A stretch of 64,000 nt of DNA from positions 1 to 64,000 of the forward strand of contig ONPU01000016.1 of assembly GCA_900319795.1 (NCBI GenBank), in the 5' to 3' direction. The translations under genes and the position numbers were made by a program. Shown piece after piece: positions 41,848 through 49,162 of this stretch. Position 1 is the first letter of the stretch. Each line of letters opens with the position of its first letter. This DNA is from an uncultured Eubacteriales bacterium. GTDB lineage: Bacteria; Bacillota; Clostridia; Lachnospirales; Lachnospiraceae. The notes under the pieces were generated by a model. The model was not told the origin of the DNA. It saw nothing but the letters and a program-made list of their open reading frames with translations, and did not search any database.

Positions 41848-41896
41848 AGTCCCCACTGTCTTATTTTAAGACAGTGGGGACTGTCCCCGGTGTCTT
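41833..41896. repeat. Family A palindromic repeat (locus A9), partly coding
   Basis: AGACACCGGGGACAGTCCCC, ACTGTCTTATTTTAAGACAGT, GGGGACTGTCCCCGGTGTCT. The centre is TTATTTTAA instead of TGGCCA. The right half encodes the last residues of the Tet(M)-like protein (HRGQSPLS) and its stop. Confidence 0.87.
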
Positions 41897-44643
41897 ATCT
41901 CTTCCGCGAGCGCCGACGCCGGCATGCGCAGCGCGCCGAGGCTCATCGAGGTCAGCTGTTCCAGGCCGTCGGAGGTGGCGACCGTGATGCGGTATTTTGA
42001 AATGAGTTCGTGGACCTGCCGCTCGATGTAGGCGTCGGCCGTCATGCCGCGGCGCGTGAACACGACCTCGAGGTTGTCATAGCTCATGACGGCCTCCGGG
42101 GTCCGGTCCGTGCGGTAAGCGTCGAAGACGACCGTCATCTTAAGGCCGGTATAACCCTGGTAGTTGCTGAGAAGGTCCAGCAGTCTGCCGCGGGCGGCGT
42201 CGATGCTCTCCTTTGCGAGGGAGGACAGCTCCGGCCACTGGAAGATGATGTTGTAACCGTCGACGATCATGTATTCCGGGCGCTCGTCCTTTTTCGGGTA
42301 GATCGGATTGCCTTTCTTATCCTTCTTGACGCCGGACGAGCCCTCGTCGGTGCGCTTCCGGTATTTTATGCCGGCAGGTGCACCACCGGTGCCTGACCCC
42401 TCTGGTGCACCTGCACCACCGGTGCCTGGCACCTTTGGTGCAGCCTGTACCCGGCGGTTCCATCCGCGGCGGGCTGTTTCGACGGCGTCCTGGCGGATTC
42501 CGTCGGTGTTCATGCCGAACTCGCGGGCGTAGATGGCCTGCAGTTCGGGATCATTTTCGGGGAGAAGGTCCCCGCTGTCTTTCTTTTTATGAGCGGGAGC
42601 GCGCCAGACCTCCGCCGTTTCTCCATGTTCCAGGAAAATGTCTTCGTCGTCCGGCTCTCTATAGCCGCCCCCCGGAGTCTCCGTGTGGGCGTAGGACGGC
42701 ACCTCGTCCCACGGTACGAGAAAGCCCGCGCCATGGGCGCAGAAGACCGATGCCGACGGGTTGTCCGTGTCCGCGTCCGGGTCGTAGCCGATCTCTTCGA
42801 TGACTTCCTCGGCGCGGGAGCAGGGGCCGTAGCCGTCCGGGCTGAGAGACAGACTCCCCCGTCCCTTCGTGTACGCCGTCACGTCCTGCGAATAGCCGCC
42901 GAGCTCGAAGACGGGCGCGCGGCCGGTGATGACGGCTTCGGTTCCGTCGGGGGACATTTCGGGCGGGGCGAAGACGGCATTTTTCGCGGAAAGATCGGTC
43001 ATCGCGCGGCCGACGGTCTCGGCCGGGACGGTGAGGCGGAAGCTGTAAAATGGCTCAAGGAGGACATTTTCCGCACCCATGAGGGCCTGGCGGATCGCGC
43101 GGTACGTCGCCTGCCGGAAATCGCCGCCCTCCGTATGCTTGATGTGCGCGCGCCCGGTCAGGATCGTGACCTTCACGTCGGTCAGCGCGGAGCCGGTCAG
43201 CACGCCGACATGCTCCCGCTCGAGAATGTGCGTCGTGATCAGGCGCTGCCAGTTGAGAGCGAGCACGTCCTCGCTCACGGCGGAGTCCGCCGAAATCCCG
43301 CTTCCGCGCCCGCCCGGCACAAGAAGCAGCTGCACTTCGGCATAGTGGCGCAGCGGCTCAAAATGCCCGATTCCGAGCGCCGGCCGCGCGATTGTTTCCT
43401 TATAAATAATCTGCTCCGGCCCGAACCTCACGTTGACGCCGAAGCGTTCCGCGATGACGCGCGTGAGGACCTCGATCTGGACATTTCCCATGATCTGCGC
43501 GCGGATTTCACCCGCCTTCTCGTTCCAGACGAGGTGCAGCGCGGGGTCTTCTTCCTCCAGTTCTTTTATTTTTCTGTAAAATGGCGCGGCCGCCACATCC
43601 GGAGGCAGAATCAGAGCGCGCGTCATGACGGCGGCCAGCACGGGCTCCGTTTCACCGGCAAATGCCCCGAGTCCCATTCCCGGCCTCGTCGCCGACAGGC
43701 CCGTCACGACGGCAATGTCGCCGGACGCCGCGGAGGCGGCATTTTCAAAATGATCCCCTGCGCAAAGCCGGATCTGATCCGCTTTCTCCGCGAATTCCGT
43801 GCCGTCGGGGATCCGGTATTCGAGATTGTCCTTGGTGTGGAGGCTGCCCGACATGACCTTGAGAAAGCTTTGCCGTTCGCCGTTCCTGCCGCGGCCGATT
43901 TTGTAGACGCGGGCGCCGAAGACGGACGGATCCGCGTCCGGATAGCGGAGGCGGAAGAGGTCTTCGTAGGGGAGGGTCCATTTTTCAAGAATGTTGAGAA
44001 GTTCCGTGACACCGTCCGCTTTGAGCGCGGAGCCGAAAAGGACGGGAAAGAGCTTTCTTTGCGCGATCGCGCGGCAGACGCCGGGGCGGTTCAGGGCGCC
44101 GGACTCCAGATATTCCTCCAGAAGGGTTTCGTCCGAGGAGGCGCAGTCCTCTTCCCAGGCTTCCGACTCCTCCGTGAAATCCGTGCAGGCCGGGTCGAGC
44201 TGCTTTTTCAGCTCTTCCATAAGCGCCGGACGGCCGCGGAGGGCGATGTCCATTTTGTTGACGAAGAGAAGGGTCGGCACGTGATAGCGCTCGAGCAGCT
44301 TCCAGAGGGTGCGGGTGTGGCCCTGCACGCCGTCCGTGCCGCTGATGAGGAGCAGGGCGTAGTCGAGGACCTGCAGCGTCCGCTCGGTCTCCGCGGAAAA
44401 GTCGACGTGGCCGGGCGTGTCGAGGAGGGTGACGGAGAGGGACGGCGCATACGAAAACTGCGCCATGCTCGTGAAGATCGTGATCCCACGCTCGCGCTCG
44501 ATTTCATTTGTATCCAGATGTGTGTCGCCATGGTCCACGCGGCCCGCGCTCCGGATCGAGCCCGTCTTAAAGAGCAGGGCCTCCGAGAGTGTCGTCTTGC
44601 CCGCGTCCACATGTGCGAGTATTCCCAATGCTATTTTTTTCAT
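41866..44643 (-). CDS. Tet(M)-like ribosomal-protection GTPase fused to a NYN (YacP/Rae1-like) nuclease domain
   Basis: Residues 1-650 match the Tet(M)/EF-G family: MKKIALGILAHVDAGKTTLS (G1), ERERGITIF (G2), LLDTPGHVDFS (G3), LLFVNKMDIA (G4), and EF-G-like domains with GMGENVL-like MGAENVLLEPFYSFRLTVP. The C-terminal 140 residues form a NYN domain: PEYMIVDGYNIIFQWPEL, MTVVFDAYRTDRT, TADAYIERQVHELISKY, ITVATSDGLEQL. This resembles YacP/Rae1, which cleaves mRNA on the ribosome. Residues of about 734-757 derive from a family B repeat and the last nine from repeat A9. Met at 44652 is an alternative start. Drug resistance is not assured. Confidence 0.85.
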   Translation of the reverse strand: MKKIALGILAHVDAGKTTLSEALLFKTGSIRSAGRVDHGDTHLDTNEIERERGITIFTSMAQFSYAPSLSVTLLDTPGHVDFSAETERTLQVLDYALLLISGTDGVQGHTRTLWKLLERYHVPTLLFVNKMDIALRGRPALMEELKKQLDPACTDFTEESEAWEEDCASSDETLLEEYLESGALNRPGVCRAIAQRKLFPVLFGSALKADGVTELLNILEKWTLPYEDLFRLRYPDADPSVFGARVYKIGRGRNGERQSFLKVMSGSLHTKDNLEYRIPDGTEFAEKADQIRLCAGDHFENAASAASGDIAVVTGLSATRPGMGLGAFAGETEPVLAAVMTRALILPPDVAAAPFYRKIKELEEEDPALHLVWNEKAGEIRAQIMGNVQIEVLTRVIAERFGVNVRFGPEQIIYKETIARPALGIGHFEPLRHYAEVQLLLVPGGRGSGISADSAVSEDVLALNWQRLITTHILEREHVGVLTGSALTDVKVTILTGRAHIKHTEGGDFRQATYRAIRQALMGAENVLLEPFYSFRLTVPAETVGRAMTDLSAKNAVFAPPEMSPDGTEAVITGRAPVFELGGYSQDVTAYTKGRGSLSLSPDGYGPCSRAEEVIEEIGYDPDADTDNPSASVFCAHGAGFLVPWDEVPSYAHTETPGGGYREPDDEDIFLEHGETAEVWRAPAHKKKDSGDLLPENDPELQAIYAREFGMNTDGIRQDAVETARRGWNRRVQAAPKVPGTGGAGAPEGSGTGGAPAGIKYRKRTDEGSSGVKKDKKGNPIYPKKDERPEYMIVDGYNIIFQWPELSSLAKESIDAARGRLLDLLSNYQGYTGLKMTVVFDAYRTDRTPEAVMSYDNLEVVFTRRGMTADAYIERQVHELISKYRITVATSDGLEQLTSMSLGALRMPASALAEEIRHRGQSPLS
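42374..42442. repeat. Family B palindromic repeat inside the Tet(M)-NYN gene (locus B1)
   Basis: GGTGCACCACCGGTGCCTGA, CCCCTCTGGTGCACC, TGCACCACCGGTGCCTGGCA and CCTTTGGTGCA. On the minus strand it is in frame and encodes APKVPGTGGAGAPEGSGTGG, a flexible linker between the GTPase and NYN parts. Confidence 0.85.
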
Positions 44644-44650
44644 GTGTTTC

Positions 44651-44656
44651 ATTATA
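44651..44656 (-). promoter_or_regulatory. TATAAT immediately upstream of the Tet(M)-like start codon
   Basis: On the minus strand TATAAT is followed by seven bases (GAAACAC) and ATG. If it is a -10 element, the mRNA would start at or next to the start codon and be leaderless. No good -35 or ribosome binding site is seen. Confidence 0.3.
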
Positions 44657-44671
44657 CCCGAAAAACAAAAA

Positions 44672-44703
44672 AACTGCCGCACGGATCTCGTGCGACAGTT
44701 TAA
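44672..44703 (-). terminator. Terminator between the 54-aa protein gene and the Tet(M)-like gene
   Basis: On the minus strand AAACTGTCGCACGAGA, then TCCGTGCGGCAGTTTTTTTG: a 9-10 bp GC-rich stem with a long T-run. It can also act on the plus strand (TTTAATTTTT). Confidence 0.85.
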
Positions 44704-44733
44704 TTTTTACATTTCTTACATTTTATTCATTTC

Positions 44734-44898
44734 TTACATTGTGAAGAAAGAAGAGATCTTTCTCATGATCGCGAAGCCCATGCCCGAACGAATCTTGCCG
44801 GCGTCTTCGCAAAAATCATATCTCTCAGCCCGGAACCAGTCCGGTGTGCTTCTGTTTTCAGCAAAACGATCATAATATACTGCTCCGAAAATAGACAT
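44734..44898 (-). CDS. Small protein of unknown function, 54 aa
   Basis: A strong GGGGAGGT lies about five bases before the ATG at 44898. The product is MSIFGAVYYDRFAENRSTPD, WFRAERYDFCEDAGKIRSG, MGFAIMRKISSFFTM. The N-terminus is aromatic and charged, the C-terminus amphipathic and basic. A strong terminator follows at 44672. The combination of ribosome binding site, complete frame and terminator supports a real gene. It is divergent from the PucR-type regulator. No family is recognised. Confidence 0.6.
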   Translation of the reverse strand: MSIFGAVYYDRFAENRSTPDWFRAERYDFCEDAGKIRSGMGFAIMRKISSFFTM

Positions 44899-45004
44899 CC
44901 TGATACCTCCCCGTATATGTGAAAAATGGTGCTCCGTTTGTTATCTGTGACTATCATATCATTTTAAAAATAAAGTACCACGTGCCCGCGGACACTATTT
45001 TCCG

Positions 45005-45013
45005 TGTTATAAT
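45005..45013 (+). promoter_or_regulatory. Extended -10 promoter of the PucR-type regulator
   Basis: TGTTATAAT at 45005-45013 is an extended -10 element 40 bases before the start codon. Overlapping CCGTG...CACGG sequences (45003-45022) form a short inverted repeat that could be an operator. Confidence 0.5.
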
Positions 45014-45053
45014 TGTGCACGGAGCACAAATGCGGACAGAAGGAGGCGGAACC

Positions 45054-46256
45054 ATGGGTTTTACGATCGAAGATATGAGGCTTGTTTCCGAGGAACGCTA
45101 CAAAATGGAATTCGTCGCGGGGCGGAACGGCTGGTCGAATTCGATCAGCTGGCTGCTGATGCTGGAGGACCTGACGATCATACAGCATTTTACGGGTAAG
45201 GAGCTGGCGGTGACGACCGGGCTCGGCTTCCAGACCGAAGAGGAGATGCTGCGGCTGGTGGAGGAGCTGTCGAGGCACAGCGCGTCGGGGCTCATTTTCA
45301 ATACGGGTTTTTACGTGATGGAGATTCCTGCTTCCGTGCTCGCTTTTTGTGATGAAAATGACCTCCCGCTTCTTCTGGTTCCGTGGGAGATCTCCGTTTC
45401 GGACATGATCAAGGACCTTTCGATCCGCGTCTTTCTGCAGACGCAGACGGACGAGCAGATCTCGAACGCGCTCATTCACGCCATCGAGACGCCGGAGGGC
45501 GAGGACCTGTACATGCGGGATCTGCTGCCGCATTTTGACCTGGACGGGAGTTTTCAGGTCGCGCTCATCACGGCGGACGGCCTCGACAGCATGGATACGG
45601 TCGAGCGGAAGCGGCTTGCGTACCGTATCCAGCTGTATATTACGAATATTACGCACAACGGACATTTCTTTTATTACGCGTCCTGTTTCGTGCTCGTCAT
45701 GAACGCCATGACGGAAGAGGAGGCGGCGGAAATTATGGACTCGTTCGCGAAGCGCGCGGCGACGAAATTTACCGACGTCCGGATCAGTATCGGCGTCAGC
45801 GACGTTGTCCGGGACATCCGCTCGGTGCATACGGCGTACAAACGCGCGGAGGCGGCGTTGAACTGGTCGCGCGGGAAGGGCCTGCCGATCGTCTATTTCC
45901 GGGAAATGGGGCTTTTCCGCCTCATCAGCCGCGTCGAGGACGAGGACCTGCTTCGGCAGATGTCGGACGAGCCGCTCGCGCCGCTCCTTGCCTACGACCG
46001 GGAACACGGCACCGAATTCACCGAAACGCTGAAAATCTACCTCCAATGCGGCGGCAGCATCAAATCCGTCTCCGAGAAAATGTTCATCCACCGCAACACC
46101 ATCCTCTACCGGATGGGGCAGATCCGGGAGATCCTCGGGACCGACCTGGAAAGCCAGAGCGAGCGCATGAAATACCTGATCGCGTTCATGATCCGGGAAA
46201 TGCCTGCACCAGAGGGGTCAGACCCCTCTGGTGCAGCAGGCGCATCCATGGTATAA
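45054..46256 (+). CDS. PucR-family transcriptional regulator
   Basis: The 400-residue protein has an N-terminal PucR-like sensor domain (LMLEDLTIIQHFTGKELAVT, SASGLIFNTGFYVMEIP), a middle GGDEF-like domain (VRISIGVSDVVRDIRSVHTA) and the C-terminal HTH_30 domain (SVSEKMFIHRNTILYRMGQI). AAGGAGG lies before ATG 45054. Family members control purine, sugar-acid or amino-acid use. Residues 384-400 (PAPEGSDPSGAAGASMV) derive from a family B repeat, and the stop codon lies in the next gene's TATAAT. Target unknown. Confidence 0.85.
   Translation: MGFTIEDMRLVSEERYKMEFVAGRNGWSNSISWLLMLEDLTIIQHFTGKELAVTTGLGFQTEEEMLRLVEELSRHSASGLIFNTGFYVMEIPASVLAFCDENDLPLLLVPWEISVSDMIKDLSIRVFLQTQTDEQISNALIHAIETPEGEDLYMRDLLPHFDLDGSFQVALITADGLDSMDTVERKRLAYRIQLYITNITHNGHFFYYASCFVLVMNAMTEEEAAEIMDSFAKRAATKFTDVRISIGVSDVVRDIRSVHTAYKRAEAALNWSRGKGLPIVYFREMGLFRLISRVEDEDLLRQMSDEPLAPLLAYDREHGTEFTETLKIYLQCGGSIKSVSEKMFIHRNTILYRMGQIREILGTDLESQSERMKYLIAFMIREMPAPEGSDPSGAAGASMV
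46205..46235. repeat. Family B palindrome in the 3' end of the PucR-type gene (locus B2)
   Basis: TGCACCAGAGGGGTC and GACCCCTCTGGTGCA form a perfect 15-bp palindrome arm pair with almost no loop. It is in frame and encodes APEGSDPSGA. Confidence 0.85.
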
Positions 46257-46257
46257 T
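46249..46257 (+). promoter_or_regulatory. pgi: Extended -10 promoter of pgi overlapping the PucR stop codon
   Basis: TGGTATAAT at 46249-46257, 54 bases before the pgi start. The TAA of the regulator gene (46254-46256) lies inside the TATAAT. The -35 position falls at the end of repeat B2. Confidence 0.55.
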
Positions 46258-46310
46258 TCTGGCATCCGGCACGGAAGCCTAGACCGGATGGATAAGGAGG
46301 AAATGCAAAG

Positions 46311-47894
46311 ATGGCTGCATGGAAAAATCTCGATACTCTGGAAGCCTGGAAAAAGATCGCCGCGGATGAGAAGCGGGTGAATATCAAGGAAGCTCTGACC
46401 GGAGAAGCCGGCGCGGAGCGCATGAAATCTTACAAAGTCCCCATGGCTGCGGGAATGACGTATTATTACGGAGCCAAAGCCGTGGATGATGAGCTGCTCG
46501 AGAAGCTCTGCGCTCTGGCGAAGGAAGCCGAGCTTACCGAAAAATACAAGGAGCTGTATGAAGGCGCCGTCATCAACACCGGTGAAAAGCGCCTTGTCCT
46601 CCATCAGCTGACACGCGGACAGCTGGGAGCGGACGTCATCGCGGACGGCGTCAACAAGAGGGAATTCTACGTCAGGCAGCAGGAGCGGATCGCGGAATTC
46701 GCGAAGAAGGTCCACGCGGGTGAAATCACCAACGCGGCCGGCGAAAAGTTCACGACCGTCGTCCAGATCGGCATCGGCGGCAGCGACCTCGGCCCGCGCG
46801 CTCTGTACATGGCCCTTGAGAACTGGGCAAAGAGCAATCATACTCTGAAAATGAATGCCAGATTCATCAGCAACGTGGATCCGGACGACGCCCTTCAGGT
46901 GCTTTCGGAGATCGATGTGGCGCACAGCATTTTCGTCCTTGTTTCGAAGTCGGGCACAACGCTGGAGACGCTGACAAATGAATCATTTGTCAAAGATGCC
47001 ATTGAAAAGGCCGGTCTCAATCCCTCCGATCACATGATCGCGGTCACTTCGGAGACGAGCCCGCTGGCGAAGAACAGCGGCTATCTCGCTGCATTTTTCA
47101 TGGATGATTACATCGGCGGCCGCTATTCCTCCACATCCGCTGTCGGCGGAGCCGTGCTGTCGCTTGCTTTCGGTCCGGAGATTTTCGCGCGGATCCTCAA
47201 TGGCGCTGCTGAGGCGGACGCGCTTTCGAAAAATGAAAACCCGATGGAAAATGCCGCCATGCTTGACGCTCTGATCGGTGTTTATGAGAGAAATATTCTG
47301 GACATGAGAAGTACGGCGGTCCTGCCGTATTCGCAGGCGCTGTCCCGTTTCCCGGCGCACCTCCAGCAGCTCGATATGGAATCGAACGGCAAGAGCGTGA
47401 ACCGCTTCGGCGAGCCGGTCAGCTACCAGACGGGCCCGGTCATTTTCGGTGAACCCGGCACGAACGGACAGCACAGCTTCTATCAGCTTCTGCACCAGGG
47501 CACGACGATCGTCCCGCTGCAGTTCGTCGGTTTCGTCGAGAACCAGTTCGACCAGGACGTCGTCATCGAGGGCAGCACGAGCCAGAAGAAGCTGGCGGCC
47601 AATGTGGCGGCGCAGATCGTGGCATTTGCCTGCGGTAAGGATGACGAAAACCGCAACAAATATTTCGAGGGCGGAAGACCGTCCAGCATCATCATCGGCC
47701 GGAAACTGACTCCCGAGGCGCTCGGCGCGCTGCTCGCGCATTTTGAGAACAAAGTCATGTTCCAGGGCTTCCTCTGGAACCTCAACAGCTTCGACCAGGA
47801 GGGCGTACAGCTCGGCAAGCTGCTTGCGAAGAGGGTGCTTGCGCACAATACTGACGGGGCGCTGAAGGTTTTGAGTGATCTGTTTGAAATCTAA
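46311..47894 (+). CDS. pgi: Glucose-6-phosphate isomerase
   Basis: The 527-residue enzyme has the family signatures VVQIGIGGSDLGPRALYMAL, SIFVLVSKSGTTLETLTN (phosphate-binding SKSGTT), VGGRYSS-like IGGRYSSTSAVGGAVL, the catalytic Glu in GEPGTNGQHSFYQLLHQGT (with His) and Lys near the C-terminus. It interconverts glucose-6-phosphate and fructose-6-phosphate in glycolysis. AAGGAGG precedes the ATG. It has its own promoter and terminator. Confidence 0.96.
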   Translation: MAAWKNLDTLEAWKKIAADEKRVNIKEALTGEAGAERMKSYKVPMAAGMTYYYGAKAVDDELLEKLCALAKEAELTEKYKELYEGAVINTGEKRLVLHQLTRGQLGADVIADGVNKREFYVRQQERIAEFAKKVHAGEITNAAGEKFTTVVQIGIGGSDLGPRALYMALENWAKSNHTLKMNARFISNVDPDDALQVLSEIDVAHSIFVLVSKSGTTLETLTNESFVKDAIEKAGLNPSDHMIAVTSETSPLAKNSGYLAAFFMDDYIGGRYSSTSAVGGAVLSLAFGPEIFARILNGAAEADALSKNENPMENAAMLDALIGVYERNILDMRSTAVLPYSQALSRFPAHLQQLDMESNGKSVNRFGEPVSYQTGPVIFGEPGTNGQHSFYQLLHQGTTIVPLQFVGFVENQFDQDVVIEGSTSQKKLAANVAAQIVAFACGKDDENRNKYFEGGRPSSIIIGRKLTPEALGALLAHFENKVMFQGFLWNLNSFDQEGVQLGKLLAKRVLAHNTDGALKVLSDLFEI

Positions 47895-47925
47895 GTTGGA
47901 CTATAGGTTATAAAAGCATAAAAGG

Positions 47926-47958
47926 AAACTGCCGCACGGGGGTGCGGCAGTTTTTATA
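47926..47958 (+). terminator. Terminator of pgi
   Basis: AAACTGCCGCAC-GGGG-GTGCGGCAGTTT followed by TTATATAA, 31 bases after the stop. The stem CTGCCGCAC is the same as that at 44672. Confidence 0.9.
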
Positions 47959-48057
47959 TAAGACAGTGGGGACAGTCCCTGGTGTCTTATCGAAAAAGAC
48001 GCCGGAAATCCGGCGTCTTTTCGCGTAAGACAACGGGGACTGTCCCCGCTGTCTTAT
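47959..48057. repeat. Family A palindromic repeat, long form (locus A10)
   Basis: TAAGACAGTGGGGACAGTCC arm, centre AAAAAGACGCCGG/CCGGCGTCTTTT hairpin, then AAGACAACGGGGACTGTCCC arm. The right end supplies TAAGAC at the TAA stop of the minus-strand DUF362 gene. Confidence 0.88.
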
Positions 48058-49148
48058 TCTATATACGCCCGGAGCGCATGATATATAGCGTCTGCGTCCG
48101 GCGGGCAGCCCGGGACGCTGTGCTCGAAGGCGGCCGTGCACTGTCCGACACCGAGGACGCCGGTTTTTCCGCGCATGCCCTGGCCGATGCCGATGCGGGT
48201 GTTCAGTTTTCCGAGAAGACCCTCGTCTTCCAGCCTTCTTAAGGCGTCTGTCAGGTTCGCGTAGCAAGCGCTGCAGGAATCCGTCTCTTCCACGGCGTAG
48301 GAGACGTCCAGATATCGGTGTTCCGCGGGAAGTTCGCGGTCCAGACTGCCTTCGTTGAGGTTGAGGATTTCCGCCTTTGACAGGTCCGCGCTTCCGATGC
48401 CGAGTTCTTCGGCCAGCCGGATGTAAGGGACGTCGTCGGGCGTGTAGTTCATCAGATAGGAGACATAGCTGTCGAGGAGGACAGGGTCGACGGCGGCCAT
48501 GACGGCATTTCGCACGACGGGGCGGCCGCCCTCCTCAAAATCCAGGTCCCCGCAGATGTGGTCCGCGACGATGAAATCCTGCTGGATCGCGCGCTGCAGA
48601 TGGGCGATCGGCTTATGGAGCCCCATCCGGTGAAAGCGCCGTTTCTCCGAATCGGGAATGAGTCCTTTCATGTTCTTCAGCGCGCACGTCACTTTCGTCT
48701 GGCAGTGGCCCTTCATTACCGGAACGTTGATCAGAAAATCGATTCGTTTCACCACATCGCAGACGTTCAGCTGCATGCCCCCGCAGTCAACCGAATACGA
48801 ATGGTCTTTTTTTGTGTCTGCAAATGGCACACCATATTTCTCACACAAACTTCGGTACCCGCAGTATTCGTATGCGTCTGCGGTTCTGTCGCCGACCCAC
48901 GAACCTTCTGCGATGAGGATATCGCGGATGCCATTTTCCTGAAGATATTCCACGATTCCGGCGACGACCTCCGGATGTGTCGTTCCCCCGAACTCCGCGG
49001 GCGAAGGCGTCACGAGGTTCGGCTTGATGCCGACCCGTTTCGTCCGGTCGCCGATCAGCTCAGCAAGCCCTGCCGTCTGAAGGAGGCGCTTCGTCATTTC
49101 CTTATAATCTGTCCCGTAGATTTTCAGTATCTGATTCTCTTTGATCAT
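48054..49148 (-). CDS. DUF362 family protein
   Basis: The 364-residue protein has the DUF362 core: RVGIKPNLVTPSPAEFGGTT, RDILIAEGSWVGDRTADAYE, FLINVPVMKGHCQTKVTCAL and NMKGLIPDSEKRRFHRMGLH. Some family members also bear ferredoxin domains; here only scattered Cys (SCSACYANL; VGQCTAAFEHSVPGC) are seen near the C-terminus, which may hold a cluster. Function unknown. AAAGGAG precedes the ATG. TAA is fused to repeat A10. It lies 14 bases downstream of the PdxR-like gene and so may be cotranscribed. Confidence 0.85.
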   Translation of the reverse strand: MIKENQILKIYGTDYKEMTKRLLQTAGLAELIGDRTKRVGIKPNLVTPSPAEFGGTTHPEVVAGIVEYLQENGIRDILIAEGSWVGDRTADAYEYCGYRSLCEKYGVPFADTKKDHSYSVDCGGMQLNVCDVVKRIDFLINVPVMKGHCQTKVTCALKNMKGLIPDSEKRRFHRMGLHKPIAHLQRAIQQDFIVADHICGDLDFEEGGRPVVRNAVMAAVDPVLLDSYVSYLMNYTPDDVPYIRLAEELGIGSADLSKAEILNLNEGSLDRELPAEHRYLDVSYAVEETDSCSACYANLTDALRRLEDEGLLGKLNTRIGIGQGMRGKTGVLGVGQCTAAFEHSVPGCPPDADAIYHALRAYIE

Positions 49149-49162
49149 GTTCCATGCTCCTT

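Noticed and set aside
42589-44703. Long plus-strand open frame of 704 codons
   Set aside because: It is antisense to the Tet(M)-like gene, Arg-rich with no recognisable domain; an artefact of GC-rich codon usage.
44417-44875. Plus-strand open frame over the start of the Tet(M)-like gene
   Set aside because: It is antisense to the GTPase G-domain and to the 54-residue gene, with no ribosome binding site.
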